Shown here: positions 1-5,077 of the stretch, piece by piece
Position numbering within the stretch: position 1 is the first letter of the stretch
How the letters are laid out: each line of letters opens with the position of its first letter
NCBI GenBank assembly: GCA_009704515.1
Contig: WLDZ01000078.1
Span: 1 to 5,077, forward strand
DNA: 5,077 nt
DNA from: Actinomycetota bacterium
GTDB lineage: Bacteria > Actinomycetota > Actinomycetes > Nanopelagicales > Nanopelagicaceae
Direction of reading: 5' to 3'
The notes under the pieces: generated by a model
Databases searched by the model: none
Seen by the model: only the letters and a program-made list of their open reading frames with translations
What the model was told of the DNA's origin: nothing
Translations under genes and position numbers: made by a program

Positions 1-83
1 CATTCCGAACCCGGAAGTTAAGCCTCACAGCGTCGATGGTACTGCACGGGTGACTTTGTGGGAGAGTAGAACGTTGCCGGACT
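1..83 (+). rRNA. rrf: 5S ribosomal RNA, 3' portion (5' end outside window)
   Basis: This is the 3' two thirds or so of a 5S rRNA, a structural RNA of the large ribosomal subunit. It shows the conserved loop region CCGAACCCGGAAGTTAAG (6-23), the GATGGTACTGC segment (35-45) and the GGGAGAGTAGAACG segment (60-73) near the 3' end. The closing strand GCCGGAC (76-82) would pair with the 5' end, which is off the left edge. Bacterial 5S is about 115-120 nt, so roughly 35 nt are missing. The exact 3' end (82-84) is estimated. The 16S and 23S genes presumably lie just upstream of the window. Identity is secure from the conserved core. Confidence 0.96.
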
Positions 84-96
84 TCTTTTATAAAAA

Positions 97-128
97 GGGC
101 GCTTACAGCAATGTGAGCGCCCTTTTTT
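97..128 (+). terminator. Rho-independent terminator of the rRNA operon
   Basis: An 11-bp stem (97-107 with 112-122, one G-U wobble) closes on a GCAA tetraloop (108-111), which is of the stable GNRA type. Six Ts follow at 123-128. It begins about 14 bases after the 5S end, as expected for the end of an rRNA operon. Five As at 92-96 precede the stem, so the structure could also stop transcription from the other strand, although no leftward gene is visible here. Confidence 0.93.
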
Positions 129-157
129 ATTTTCTAACCATTTATTTTTTTAATTTA

Positions 158-163
158 TATGGT
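158..163 (+). promoter_or_regulatory. Possible -10 element for the TPR gene
   Basis: TATGGT fits the TAnnnT pattern of a sigma-70/SigA -10 box. It would start transcription near position 170, leaving a short leader that still contains the ribosome binding site at 181-187. The surrounding AT-rich stretch (123-160) offers other candidates, for example TAATTT at 151-156, and I see no convincing -35. A promoter is expected here because the rRNA terminator separates this gene from the upstream operon, but the exact box is uncertain. Confidence 0.35.
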
Positions 164-180
164 TATGCACAATTCTCGAT

Positions 181-187
181 GGGAGAG
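181..187 (+). promoter_or_regulatory. Ribosome binding site that decides the TPR gene start
   Basis: GGGAGAG lies 4 bases upstream of ATG 192 and resembles the Shine-Dalgarno consensus, though the spacing is slightly short. The longer in-frame starts at 159 and 165 have no such site, and the -10-like sequence overlaps them. This favours 192. Confidence 0.6.
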
Positions 188-191
188 AAAA

Positions 192-1226
192 ATGACAGAA
201 CGTAACGATCGACCAAGCAGCGATCGACCATCTTCTGGTCGGCCTTCCAGTGCTCGTCCTTCTTCAGGACGACCAAGTAGCGGTCGTCCCTCTTCTCGTC
301 CTGGCGATCGTTCATCATCAGGTCGCCCATCATCTCCCGGCGGACGCTCTGATGACCGCCGACCATCATCTCCTCGAGGCGGGGATTCGCGCAGCACCGA
401 TTCACGCCCATCTAATCGGGGCGAACGTTCCGACGAACGTCGCCCTGGACGTGGTGGTCGCGACGATAGAGCAGGAGCAACGCGTAATGTTTCTGATGGT
501 CGCGGAGTAAGTGATCCACGCGGTTTTCGTCCAGCTCCAATGGAGCGCGATCCATCTAGAGTTCGTCCACGAATTTTTGAACCTGATATTCCTGAACATG
601 TTACTGGTGAAGAGCTAGAGAAGAGTGTTCGTGCAGAGTTGCTTAGTCTCTCTGCAGAGAATGCAAAGGTTGTTGCGCGGCATATGGTCTGCGTAAATCT
701 TTATATGGATATCGATCCAGAACTTGCACATAAGCATGCAACAGCTGCTGCGTATCACGCGGGGCGTCTTGCAGTTGTTCGCGAGACCGCTGGCTACGCC
801 GCATATCGTGCCGGTCATTTCGAAATTGCTCTCAAGGAGCTTCGTGCAGCGAATCGAATCTCTGGCGATGTAACTTCATGGCCTGTTATGGCAGATTGTG
901 AAAGAGGGCTCGGGAACCCGCTAAAAGCCCTAAAAATGGCTGGTTCTCCAGAAGTTGCCCGACTCGCAAAGGCCGAAGAAGTTGAAATGCGAATTGTCGC
1001 AGCTGGCGCCAGACGAGATCTAGGTGAATTTGATGCAGCAGTAGTTACCTTGCAATGTCGTGAACTTCAAAACGATCGCGAACCTTGGTCACTGCGTATT
1101 CGTTACGCCTATGCAGATGCACTTGAGGCCTCTGGCCGAATTGATGAAGCACGCGAATGGTTTGGTAAATGTGCTCTTCTTGACGAAGATGAAGAGACCG
1201 ATGCTGCGGAGCGTTCACAGCAGTAA
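192..1226 (+). CDS. TPR-like protein with Arg/Ser/Pro-rich disordered N-terminus
   Basis: Predicted 344-residue protein of unknown biochemical role. Residues 1 to about 125 are low complexity: Arg, Ser, Pro, Gly and Asp dominate, with eight RPSS units at residues 7-60 and more mixed RGG/SDxR sequence after that. This part is surely disordered and strongly basic. Residues 130-335 are ordered and helical, with TPR-like pairs such as AYRAGHFEIALKELRAA (204-220) and ALEASGRIDEAREWFGKCA (310-328). The stretch DPELAHKHATAAAYHAGRLAVVRET is typical of the actinobacterial TPR family that sits upstream of tlyA-nadK-recN (Rv1691 in M. tuberculosis, from memory). There is no signal peptide or membrane segment, so it should be cytosolic. 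A longer start at 159 is open but less likely. TPR folds bind protein partners and the tail could bind RNA; its place beside the rRNA operon is suggestive only. The gene and family assignment are solid, the function is not known. Confidence 0.88.
   Translation: MTERNDRPSSDRPSSGRPSSARPSSGRPSSGRPSSRPGDRSSSGRPSSPGGRSDDRRPSSPRGGDSRSTDSRPSNRGERSDERRPGRGGRDDRAGATRNVSDGRGVSDPRGFRPAPMERDPSRVRPRIFEPDIPEHVTGEELEKSVRAELLSLSAENAKVVARHMVCVNLYMDIDPELAHKHATAAAYHAGRLAVVRETAGYAAYRAGHFEIALKELRAANRISGDVTSWPVMADCERGLGNPLKALKMAGSPEVARLAKAEEVEMRIVAAGARRDLGEFDAAVVTLQCRELQNDREPWSLRIRYAYADALEASGRIDEAREWFGKCALLDEDEETDAAERSQQ
210..371 (+). repeat. RPSS peptide repeat tract, degenerate at DNA level
   Basis: The reading frame encodes RPSS eight times, at residues 7, 12, 17, 22, 27, 32, 45 and 57 of the TPR protein, the first six in a strict five-residue period (RPSS plus D, G or A). 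At DNA level every copy uses a different codon combination, with Arg as CGA, CGG, CGT or CGC and Ser as AGC, AGT, TCC, TCT or TCA. It is therefore a protein repeat, not a DNA tandem array. Confidence 0.9.
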
Positions 1227-1334
1227 CTTCTCCACAGCCCTAAGAGAATCTGTTCTCTGTAGCTCTCCAGCTCTATAAATTCCGTATTTCAGCAGAGGTG
1301 CCATTCGATCTCCTCTCATGAAAGATATGGATTA
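1227..1334 (+). other. Intergenic gap with a weak hairpin and weak -10 candidates
   Basis: A 6-bp perfect stem AGAGAA/TTCTCT (1243-1248 with 1253-1258, loop TCTG) lies 17 bases after the TPR stop but has no T-tract, so it is not a convincing terminator. TATAAA at 1274-1279 could serve as a -10 for the next gene. A poorer TATGGA at 1326-1331 sits 6 bases before ATG 1338. No -35 stands out. In the gene order I recall for M. tuberculosis a HAD-family phosphatase gene lies downstream of the TPR gene; nothing of it remains here. Confidence 0.3.
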
Positions 1335-1682
1335 ATGATGGCAAAGAAAAGCGCTATAAAAACTGAGAACGAACTCCTAGAGGATTACTCTTTTAATGAT
1401 TGTTTACTTAGAGGTCGAGTCTCAGCCCCCGCCACAGATAAAGAGCTACCCAGCGGAGAACATGTCGTCGAATTCCGCTTAATAATCTCTCGCGAAAAAC
1501 GAGATGGTGTCGACACTCTTGATATCGCTTCCTGGAGTGCAAAGAATCGCCGCACAGCTTTATCGTTTAAGGGCGGAGAATGGATAGAAGTCTCAGGCTC
1601 GGTGCGCAGGCGTTTTTGGCAGAGCCCCACTGGCCTGGCAAGTCGCTGGCAGATCGAGAGTGAGAGCATTACGCGGCTCTAA
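1335..1682 (+). CDS. Short SSB-like OB-fold protein
   Basis: 115 residues resembling the OB-fold of bacterial single-stranded DNA-binding protein. The SSB-type order is visible: NDCLLRGRVSAP (21-32, first strand), LPSGEHVVEFRLIISR (38-53), DTLDIASWSAKNRRTA (60-75, the position of the family's D.xW motif) and KGGEWIEVSGSVRRRFW (79-95), ending in ASRWQIESESITRL. It matches my memory of a small SSB-like family common in Actinobacteria. It lacks the Gly/Pro-rich linker and the acidic DDDIPF-type C-terminal tip through which canonical SSB recruits partners, and is shorter than the usual 150-180 residues, so it is probably an accessory paralogue, not the replicative SSB. ATG codons at 1335 and 1338 are both possible, and neither has a clear Shine-Dalgarno. 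DNA binding is inferred from the fold. Confidence 0.82.
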   Translation: MMAKKSAIKTENELLEDYSFNDCLLRGRVSAPATDKELPSGEHVVEFRLIISREKRDGVDTLDIASWSAKNRRTALSFKGGEWIEVSGSVRRRFWQSPTGLASRWQIESESITRL

Positions 1683-1687
1683 GTTGG

Positions 1688-1718
1688 CGTTACGGTAAGC
1701 CTCAAGTCACCGTAAACG
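1688..1718 (+). repeat. Inverted repeat upstream of the operon promoter
   Basis: TTACGGT (1690-1696) and ACCGTAA (1709-1715) are perfect reverse complements separated by 12 bases. The stem extends outward by two pairs, 1689-1717 and 1688-1718, if A1716 is bulged. No T-run follows, so it is a poor intrinsic terminator for the SSB-like gene. It covers the zone where a -35 element would lie for the -10 box at 1721, so it could be an operator. Seven perfect pairs can occur by chance, hence moderate confidence. Confidence 0.45.
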
Positions 1719-1720
1719 GC

Positions 1721-1726
1721 TACTCT
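1721..1726 (+). promoter_or_regulatory. -10 element placed for leaderless transcription
   Basis: TACTCT fits TAnnnT and ends 6 bases before ATG 1733, so transcription would begin at or next to the A of the start codon. No Shine-Dalgarno precedes this ATG. That geometry is the known signature of leaderless mRNAs, which are common in Actinobacteria. No -35 match to TTGACA is seen. This is probably the main promoter of the gene train that continues through recN. Confidence 0.6.
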
Positions 1727-1732
1727 TGCCAT

Positions 1733-2077
1733 ATGTCCAAGACCCCTACGCCCCTCTCCGAGCTATTTGCAACCCTTAAGGGTTATGTCAACCAGCTCTC
1801 TGCTGGGGAGCGAACTCCAAGTGAAGTCGGTTCCGCCCTCAATGATTGGGCGAGAGATAGCGCTGAATCAATTAAGGCGAAGATTCATGAAGAAGTTGAG
1901 GCAAGCGTTGCAAAGATGGGCTTTATTAAGCGCGAAGAATTCGATGCGCTTCAGAAACGTCTCGATAAACTTGAATCCACTTTAGCGCCATCTTCAAAGA
2001 AGAAGGCAGCTAAGAGCGAGAAAAAAAGTGAAAAGAAGAGTGCTTCATCAAAGAAGGCGAAGGTTGTTAAGAGATGA
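1733..2077 (+). CDS. UbiK/BMFP-like coiled-coil protein with Lys-rich tail
   Basis: 114 residues in three parts. Residues 1-45 are helical with a conserved-looking segment (LSELFATLKGYVNQLSAGERTP, partly). Residues 46-84 form a likely coiled coil ending in MGFIKREEFDALQKRLDKLE, which closely recalls the VNREEFD...L..RI..LE signature of the proteobacterial UbiK/YqiC (BMFP) family. Residues 88-114 are a disordered basic tail with about twelve Lys among Ser and Ala, like the tails of histone H1-like proteins and PHA-granule phasins. There is no signal peptide or transmembrane segment. The tail could bind DNA, RNA or acidic membrane lipid. UbiK itself assists ubiquinone synthesis, which is not expected in actinobacteria, so I do not transfer that function. 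Translation probably starts leaderless at 1733. The stop overlaps the next start (ATGA). Gene call strong; function unknown. Confidence 0.85.
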   Translation: MSKTPTPLSELFATLKGYVNQLSAGERTPSEVGSALNDWARDSAESIKAKIHEEVEASVAKMGFIKREEFDALQKRLDKLESTLAPSSKKKAAKSEKKSEKKSASSKKAKVVKR

Positions 2078-2259
2078 GTAATCAGGACAATGTAACTGCT
2101 CATGAGAATAGTGAATCGGTCGCGCCTGAGAATATTGTTGATGGGGTTCGTCGCGAGCTAGAGGAGATTGATTCAAGCGATCTCAGCGAACATGCTGCAC
2201 GCTTTGAAGCGCTCCATAAGAAACTTCAAGATTCACTTAATTCAATTGATGGATTATAA
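2074..2259 (+). CDS. Small conserved actinobacterial protein (Rv1693-like position)
   Basis: 61-residue acidic protein. The first 25 residues look disordered (Asn, Glu and Ser rich). The rest forms one or two helices with the pattern LSEHAARFEALHKKLQDSLNSIDGL (residues 37-61, partly), which recalls the short conserved protein found just upstream of tlyA in many Actinobacteria. Its ATG overlaps the upstream stop as ATGA, implying translational coupling; a GAAGG at 2059-2063 offers a Shine-Dalgarno at rather long spacing. The size, coupling and syntenic place support a real gene. The function is unknown; the His/Leu-spaced helix could be a small protein-interaction module. Confidence 0.75.
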   Translation: MSNQDNVTAHENSESVAPENIVDGVRRELEEIDSSDLSEHAARFEALHKKLQDSLNSIDGL

Positions 2260-2282
2260 GAAAGTTTCATGAAAGTCACTAA

Positions 2283-3071
2283 ATGAAGACTCGTCTCGAT
2301 GCAGAGCTAGTACGGCGTGAACTTGCGCGATCGCGTGAGCAAGCGGCTGATCTCATCGAGTCTCGTTCTGTACTTGTTAATGGAATTCCAGCTACTAAGC
2401 CAGCAACCCAAGTAGATGCTGAGACCTCAATAGTTTTGCAAGGTGACCGCGATGACTTCGTCTCTCGTGGTGGACATAAACTGGCAGGCGCTTTGGATTC
2501 CTTCGTTGATGTAAAAGTCGAAGGGCGAATTTGCCTAGATGCAGGCGCATCCACAGGTGGATTTACCGATGTTCTCTTGCGCCGCGGGGCTGAGAAAGTG
2601 ATTGCTGTGGATGTGGGCTACGGACAATTAGCTTGGGAATTGCGAACTAATGAGAGAGTAACGATTCTGGACCGCACAAATATTCGCCACCTGACGGGCG
2701 ATCAAGTCGGAGTTCCAGTAGAACTCGTTGTTGCAGATCTCTCCTTCATTTCGCTCTCGCTAGTTCTACCTGCCCTAGCCGCCGTATCCCGCTCTGATGC
2801 CGATTTTGTTTTGATGGTAAAACCTCAGTTTGAAGTTGGTCGCGAGAAACTCGGTGCTGGGGGAGTGGTACGCGATCCAGAGCTACGCAAGTCAGCTGTG
2901 ATGGAGGTTGCTCAATCTGCTTATGATGTAGGACTCGGCACTATGGGAATTACCGCAAGCCCGCTTCCAGGTCCGGCAGGCAATGTCGAATATTTCTTGT
3001 GGTTAAGACGAGGCGCAGAAAGCATTGATGAAAAAGCGCTAGATAAAGCGATTGCGGATGGTCCAGCATGA
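2283..3071 (+). CDS. tlyA: TlyA, 16S/23S rRNA 2'-O-methyltransferase
   Basis: 262 residues. TlyA transfers methyl from S-adenosylmethionine to the 2'-OH of rRNA cytidines: C1409 in 16S and C1920 in 23S for the long type II form, 23S only for the short type I form. Residues 1-55 are an S4 RNA-binding domain (RLDAELVRRELARSREQA). Residues 60-245 are an FtsJ/RrmJ-like Rossmann methyltransferase with the SAM motif DAGASTGGFTDVLL (86-99). The K-D-K-E tetrad is intact at K66, D152, K180 and E236, the last in GPAGNVEYFLWLRR. The C-terminal tail (ALDKAIADGPA) matches the tail of M. tuberculosis TlyA, favouring type II. The linker motif RAWV of the Mtb protein is DDFV here (57-60). A weak GAAAG (2271-2275) precedes the ATG. 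It overlaps nadK by ATGA. TlyA also underlies capreomycin sensitivity in mycobacteria. Identity is very secure. Confidence 0.96.
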   Translation: MKTRLDAELVRRELARSREQAADLIESRSVLVNGIPATKPATQVDAETSIVLQGDRDDFVSRGGHKLAGALDSFVDVKVEGRICLDAGASTGGFTDVLLRRGAEKVIAVDVGYGQLAWELRTNERVTILDRTNIRHLTGDQVGVPVELVVADLSFISLSLVLPALAAVSRSDADFVLMVKPQFEVGREKLGAGGVVRDPELRKSAVMEVAQSAYDVGLGTMGITASPLPGPAGNVEYFLWLRRGAESIDEKALDKAIADGPA

Positions 3072-3931
3072 GTAAAAGAATAGCTGTTCTTGTTGTTAAT
3101 CCTTCGCGTGATGAGGCTTTGTCTTCTGCGCAAGAGCTAGCATCGCTACTAAGTAATGCAGATTTCAATCTTGTCACGATATCTGATGCAACAATCGAAG
3201 GCGTAAAATCAGTAACACCATCTGATTTAGCAAACCAGCAAGTAGAAATTGCAATCGTCCTCGGTGGAGATGGAACAATCTTGCGGGCAGCCGAGATCAC
3301 ACTCGAACGAAATATTCCATTGCTCGGAATCAATTTAGGTCATGTGGGATTTATGGCCGAAGTTGAAAAACCATCAATTAAAGATATAGCGGCGAGTGTC
3401 ATAGACCGCACTTACCTGCATGAAGACCGCATGGTTCTTGGATATTCCGTAGTACGAAATGGTGCAGTTATTTCCGAAGGATGGGCTCTTAACGAAATCA
3501 CTGTCGAACGCGATAGCACGACGATGGTAGAACTTTTTCTTGAAATTGATCATCGTCCCCTCTCGCATTGGGGATGTGACGGGCTAATTTGTTCAACACC
3601 AACAGGGTCTACTGCGTATGCTTTTAGCGCTGGAGGCCCGATTATGTGGCCTGAAGTTGATGCCTTTGTATTGTTGCCAATTTCAGCCCATGCGCTCTTC
3701 TCGCGTCCAATGGTCATCTCAACAAAGTCAGAGATTGTTGTAACTGTAGAATCACAGAAGGCCCTTCTGTCGGCAGATGCCCTTCGTAAGCTGCCCCTAA
3801 TGGCTGGCGATCGAGTTGTGATTACTCGCAATCCACACACAATTAAGCTCGCACATATCAAAGCGACTCGATTCACTGATCGGCTTGTCGCAAAGTTTAA
3901 ATTACCGGTCGAAGGATGGCGTGGTGAGTGA
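3068..3931 (+). CDS. nadK: NAD kinase (ATP/polyphosphate-dependent)
   Basis: 287 residues, normal length for the family. It phosphorylates NAD+ on the 2'-hydroxyl of the adenosine ribose to give NADP+, the only known source of NADP in most bacteria; cytosolic, normally a homotetramer. Visible hallmarks are GGDGTILRAAE (66-76, catalytic Asp68), LGINLGHVGFMAEVE (86-100), NEITVERD (142-149) and the long signature CDGLICSTPTGSTAYAFSAGGP (170-191, in part), followed by ISAHALFSRPMV (205-216). The start codon is shared with the tlyA stop as ATGA, and GGATGG (3056-3061) is a suitable ribosome binding site 6 bases upstream. Position between tlyA and recN agrees with the conserved actinobacterial order (Rv1695, ppnK, in M. 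tuberculosis). No defect seen. Confidence 0.97.
   Translation: MSKRIAVLVVNPSRDEALSSAQELASLLSNADFNLVTISDATIEGVKSVTPSDLANQQVEIAIVLGGDGTILRAAEITLERNIPLLGINLGHVGFMAEVEKPSIKDIAASVIDRTYLHEDRMVLGYSVVRNGAVISEGWALNEITVERDSTTMVELFLEIDHRPLSHWGCDGLICSTPTGSTAYAFSAGGPIMWPEVDAFVLLPISAHALFSRPMVISTKSEIVVTVESQKALLSADALRKLPLMAGDRVVITRNPHTIKLAHIKATRFTDRLVAKFKLPVEGWRGE
3912..3916 (+). promoter_or_regulatory. Ribosome binding site deciding the recN start
   Basis: AAGGA, within GAAGGA, lies inside the end of nadK, 7 bases before GTG 3924 and 4 bases before an adjacent in-frame GTG at 3921. The spacing favours 3924. Confidence 0.7.
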
Positions 3932-5077
3932 TCGATCATTCCTAGAAGAGATTTCAATTCGTAATCTCGGAATCATTGAAGAATCCCATCTTGAACTAAG
4001 CCCAGGGCTTAATGTGCTTACTGGTGAAACAGGCGCCGGTAAAACAATGATTCTCACCGCCCTCCATTTAGTTCTTGGTGGCAAGGCGGATAGTTCACTC
4101 GTACGGCATTCATCTGAACGCCTCTCTGCATCAGCGACTTTCGCGCTACCTTCTAGAATCGATTCCCATTTTCGTGGAAAAGTTGAAGAGAGCGGTTGTG
4201 CGATTGAGGATGGACAAATTATCTTTACGCGCTCCGTTACAAATGAAGGTAAAAGCAAAGCATCAGCAAATGGAACATCTGTTCCCGCAAGTGTTCTTAG
4301 CGATTTATCCAGCGAATTAATCGAGATTCATGGTCAGTCTGCAAATATCGCATTGTCAAAAACTTCTCGTCAGCGCGAATTACTTGATAAATTTGGAGGC
4401 GCATCTATAGAAGAGGCGCATCAGAAATATTCCTCGGTTTACAACGCCTATCTAGATCTTCGTGATCGCATTAAGTCGATGAAGCTGGCATCCTCTCAAC
4501 GAGATTCTGAAATTGCCGAACTCGAAAGTTTCCTTTCAGAATGGGGAAAACTTAAAGCAGTTAGAAATGAGTACTCATCTATCGTCGATGAGATTTCAAG
4601 GCTATCGAGCGTCGAAGATCTGCGCCAAGCCTCAACTCTTGCAACATCAGCAGCAAGTGATGAAGAAGGTGGTGCGCTCACAGCTTTAGGTACTGCTAAG
4701 AAGGCTCTTGAAGGCGCTAAAGGTCGTGACTCTCGTTTAGATGCTATTGCAGATCAATTTGCTGAGGCTTTCTATATTCTTGACGAAGCATCGCGCGAGC
4801 TTTCGTCCTATCAAACATCGCTGGAAGCTGATCCCGACCGACTGAATCATCTACAAGAGCGAAGAGCATCTCTTAACGCCTTCTTAAAAAAGTGGGGAAC
4901 AAGCGGAGATCCTGACGAACAACTTGTTTTATTGGCTGGGCGTGCCAAAAGTGGTCGAGAAAGTATTTTAGATCTCAAGGGCGGCGATGAAAGAATCACC
5001 GAGCTAGAAAATGAACTCAAGGGGATTAAAGCCACCTTGTTAAGTTCAGCCATGGCGCTCACCGAAGCGAGAATGAA
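3924..5077 (+). CDS. recN: DNA repair protein RecN, N-terminal part (continues past window)
   Basis: Open frame of 384 codons from GTG 3924 to the window edge with no stop; full RecN is about 550-590 residues, so the C-terminal third is outside. RecN is an SMC-like ATPase of the SOS and double-strand-break response that binds and tethers DNA ends. The head begins FLEEISIRNLGIIEESHLEL, then a Walker A, GETGAGKT (34-41), and continues through LVLGGKADSSLVRH. IHGQSANIALS (135-145), followed by RQRELLDKFGG (149-159), is the RecN Q-loop region motif. Residues 160-384 are rich in Glu, Lys, Leu and Arg and look like the coiled-coil arm. The Walker B and signature motif would be in the missing part. 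The start overlaps nadK by 8 bases, so the two are probably translationally coupled. I see no obvious LexA box just upstream, as expected for an internal operon gene. Confidence 0.96.
   Translation, partial: MSDRSFLEEISIRNLGIIEESHLELSPGLNVLTGETGAGKTMILTALHLVLGGKADSSLVRHSSERLSASATFALPSRIDSHFRGKVEESGCAIEDGQIIFTRSVTNEGKSKASANGTSVPASVLSDLSSELIEIHGQSANIALSKTSRQRELLDKFGGASIEEAHQKYSSVYNAYLDLRDRIKSMKLASSQRDSEIAELESFLSEWGKLKAVRNEYSSIVDEISRLSSVEDLRQASTLATSAASDEEGGALTALGTAKKALEGAKGRDSRLDAIADQFAEAFYILDEASRELSSYQTSLEADPDRLNHLQERRASLNAFLKKWGTSGDPDEQLVLLAGRAKSGRESILDLKGGDERITELENELKGIKATLLSSAMALTEARM

Noticed and set aside
210..371. Possible CRISPR-like or DNA tandem repeat array
   Set aside because: The periodicity is at peptide level (15 bases), copies differ in sequence, and the frame is coding throughout.
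155..411. Minus-strand and alternative-frame open frames rich in Arg, Gly and Asp over the TPR N-terminus
   Set aside because: They are mirror images of the RPSS-coding tract; its biased composition removes stops in other frames. No ribosome binding site or family resemblance.
1243..1258. Hairpin after the TPR gene as an intrinsic terminator
   Set aside because: Only six mostly A-T and G-C mixed pairs and no following T-run.
2327..2334. GCGATCGC octamer, the HIP1 motif of cyanobacteria
   Set aside because: A single copy inside tlyA; CGATCG hexamers elsewhere follow from Arg/Asp/Ser codon choice. All gene content is actinobacterial.
3773..3784. NAD kinase has ADAL where some homologues have a DG pair near the C-terminus
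   Set aside because: This position varies in the family (E. coli has a different residue after Asp), so it is not a lost catalytic residue.
3550..4258. Minus-strand open frames of 118-135 codons opposite nadK and recN
   Set aside because: The + strand frames encode clear NAD kinase and RecN motifs; the antisense products resemble nothing and lack start signals.
1..5077. A novel defence, mobile or biosynthetic system
   Set aside because: The window is a conserved housekeeping cluster with no transposase, integrase, toxin, nuclease or repeat array; the unexplained genes are small accessory proteins.

Overview
The window looks like ordinary chromosome from an actinobacterium of moderate GC, by eye about half G+C. 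From downstream of the hypothetical genes the order is: TPR protein, small conserved protein, tlyA, NAD kinase, recN. As I remember it, this is the Rv1691-Rv1696 neighbourhood of Mycobacterium tuberculosis, which is widespread in Actinobacteria. The moderate GC, compact spacing and apparently leaderless promoter would suit a streamlined, small-genome lineage such as the freshwater acI group or its relatives. That placement is inference, not something I could test. All genes lie on the + strand.

Layout. Positions 1-83 are the 3' part of a 5S rRNA, the end of an rRNA operon that enters from the left. A strong GNRA-loop hairpin with a T-tract (97-128) terminates it. A TPR-like protein with a long Arg/Ser/Pro-rich disordered N-terminus follows (192-1226). 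After a 108-base gap comes a short SSB-like OB-fold protein (1335-1682). A 50-base gap holds an inverted repeat and a -10 element spaced for leaderless transcription, and then a compact gene train starts: a UbiK/BMFP-like coiled-coil protein with a Lys-rich tail (1733-2077), a 61-residue conserved protein (2074-2259), tlyA (2283-3071), nadK (3068-3931) and recN (3924 to beyond the window end). Three of its four junctions overlap by 4 or 8 bases and the fourth is 23 bases, so it is almost certainly one operon with translational coupling.

How the genes fit together. TlyA modifies rRNA, NadK makes NADP, and RecN acts in double-strand break repair. They share no pathway; the cluster is a conserved housekeeping operon. 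The SSB-like protein and RecN both concern DNA, and the TPR protein and TlyA may both concern RNA or ribosomes, but the TPR link rests only on its basic tail and its position beside the rRNA operon.

I found no mobile element, CRISPR array, tRNA or defence system. The most interesting points are modest: a protein-level RPSS repeat whose eight copies are all encoded differently, a UbiK-like protein in a lineage not expected to make ubiquinone, a TlyA with a diverged linker motif, and a dyad next to the operon's predicted leaderless promoter.
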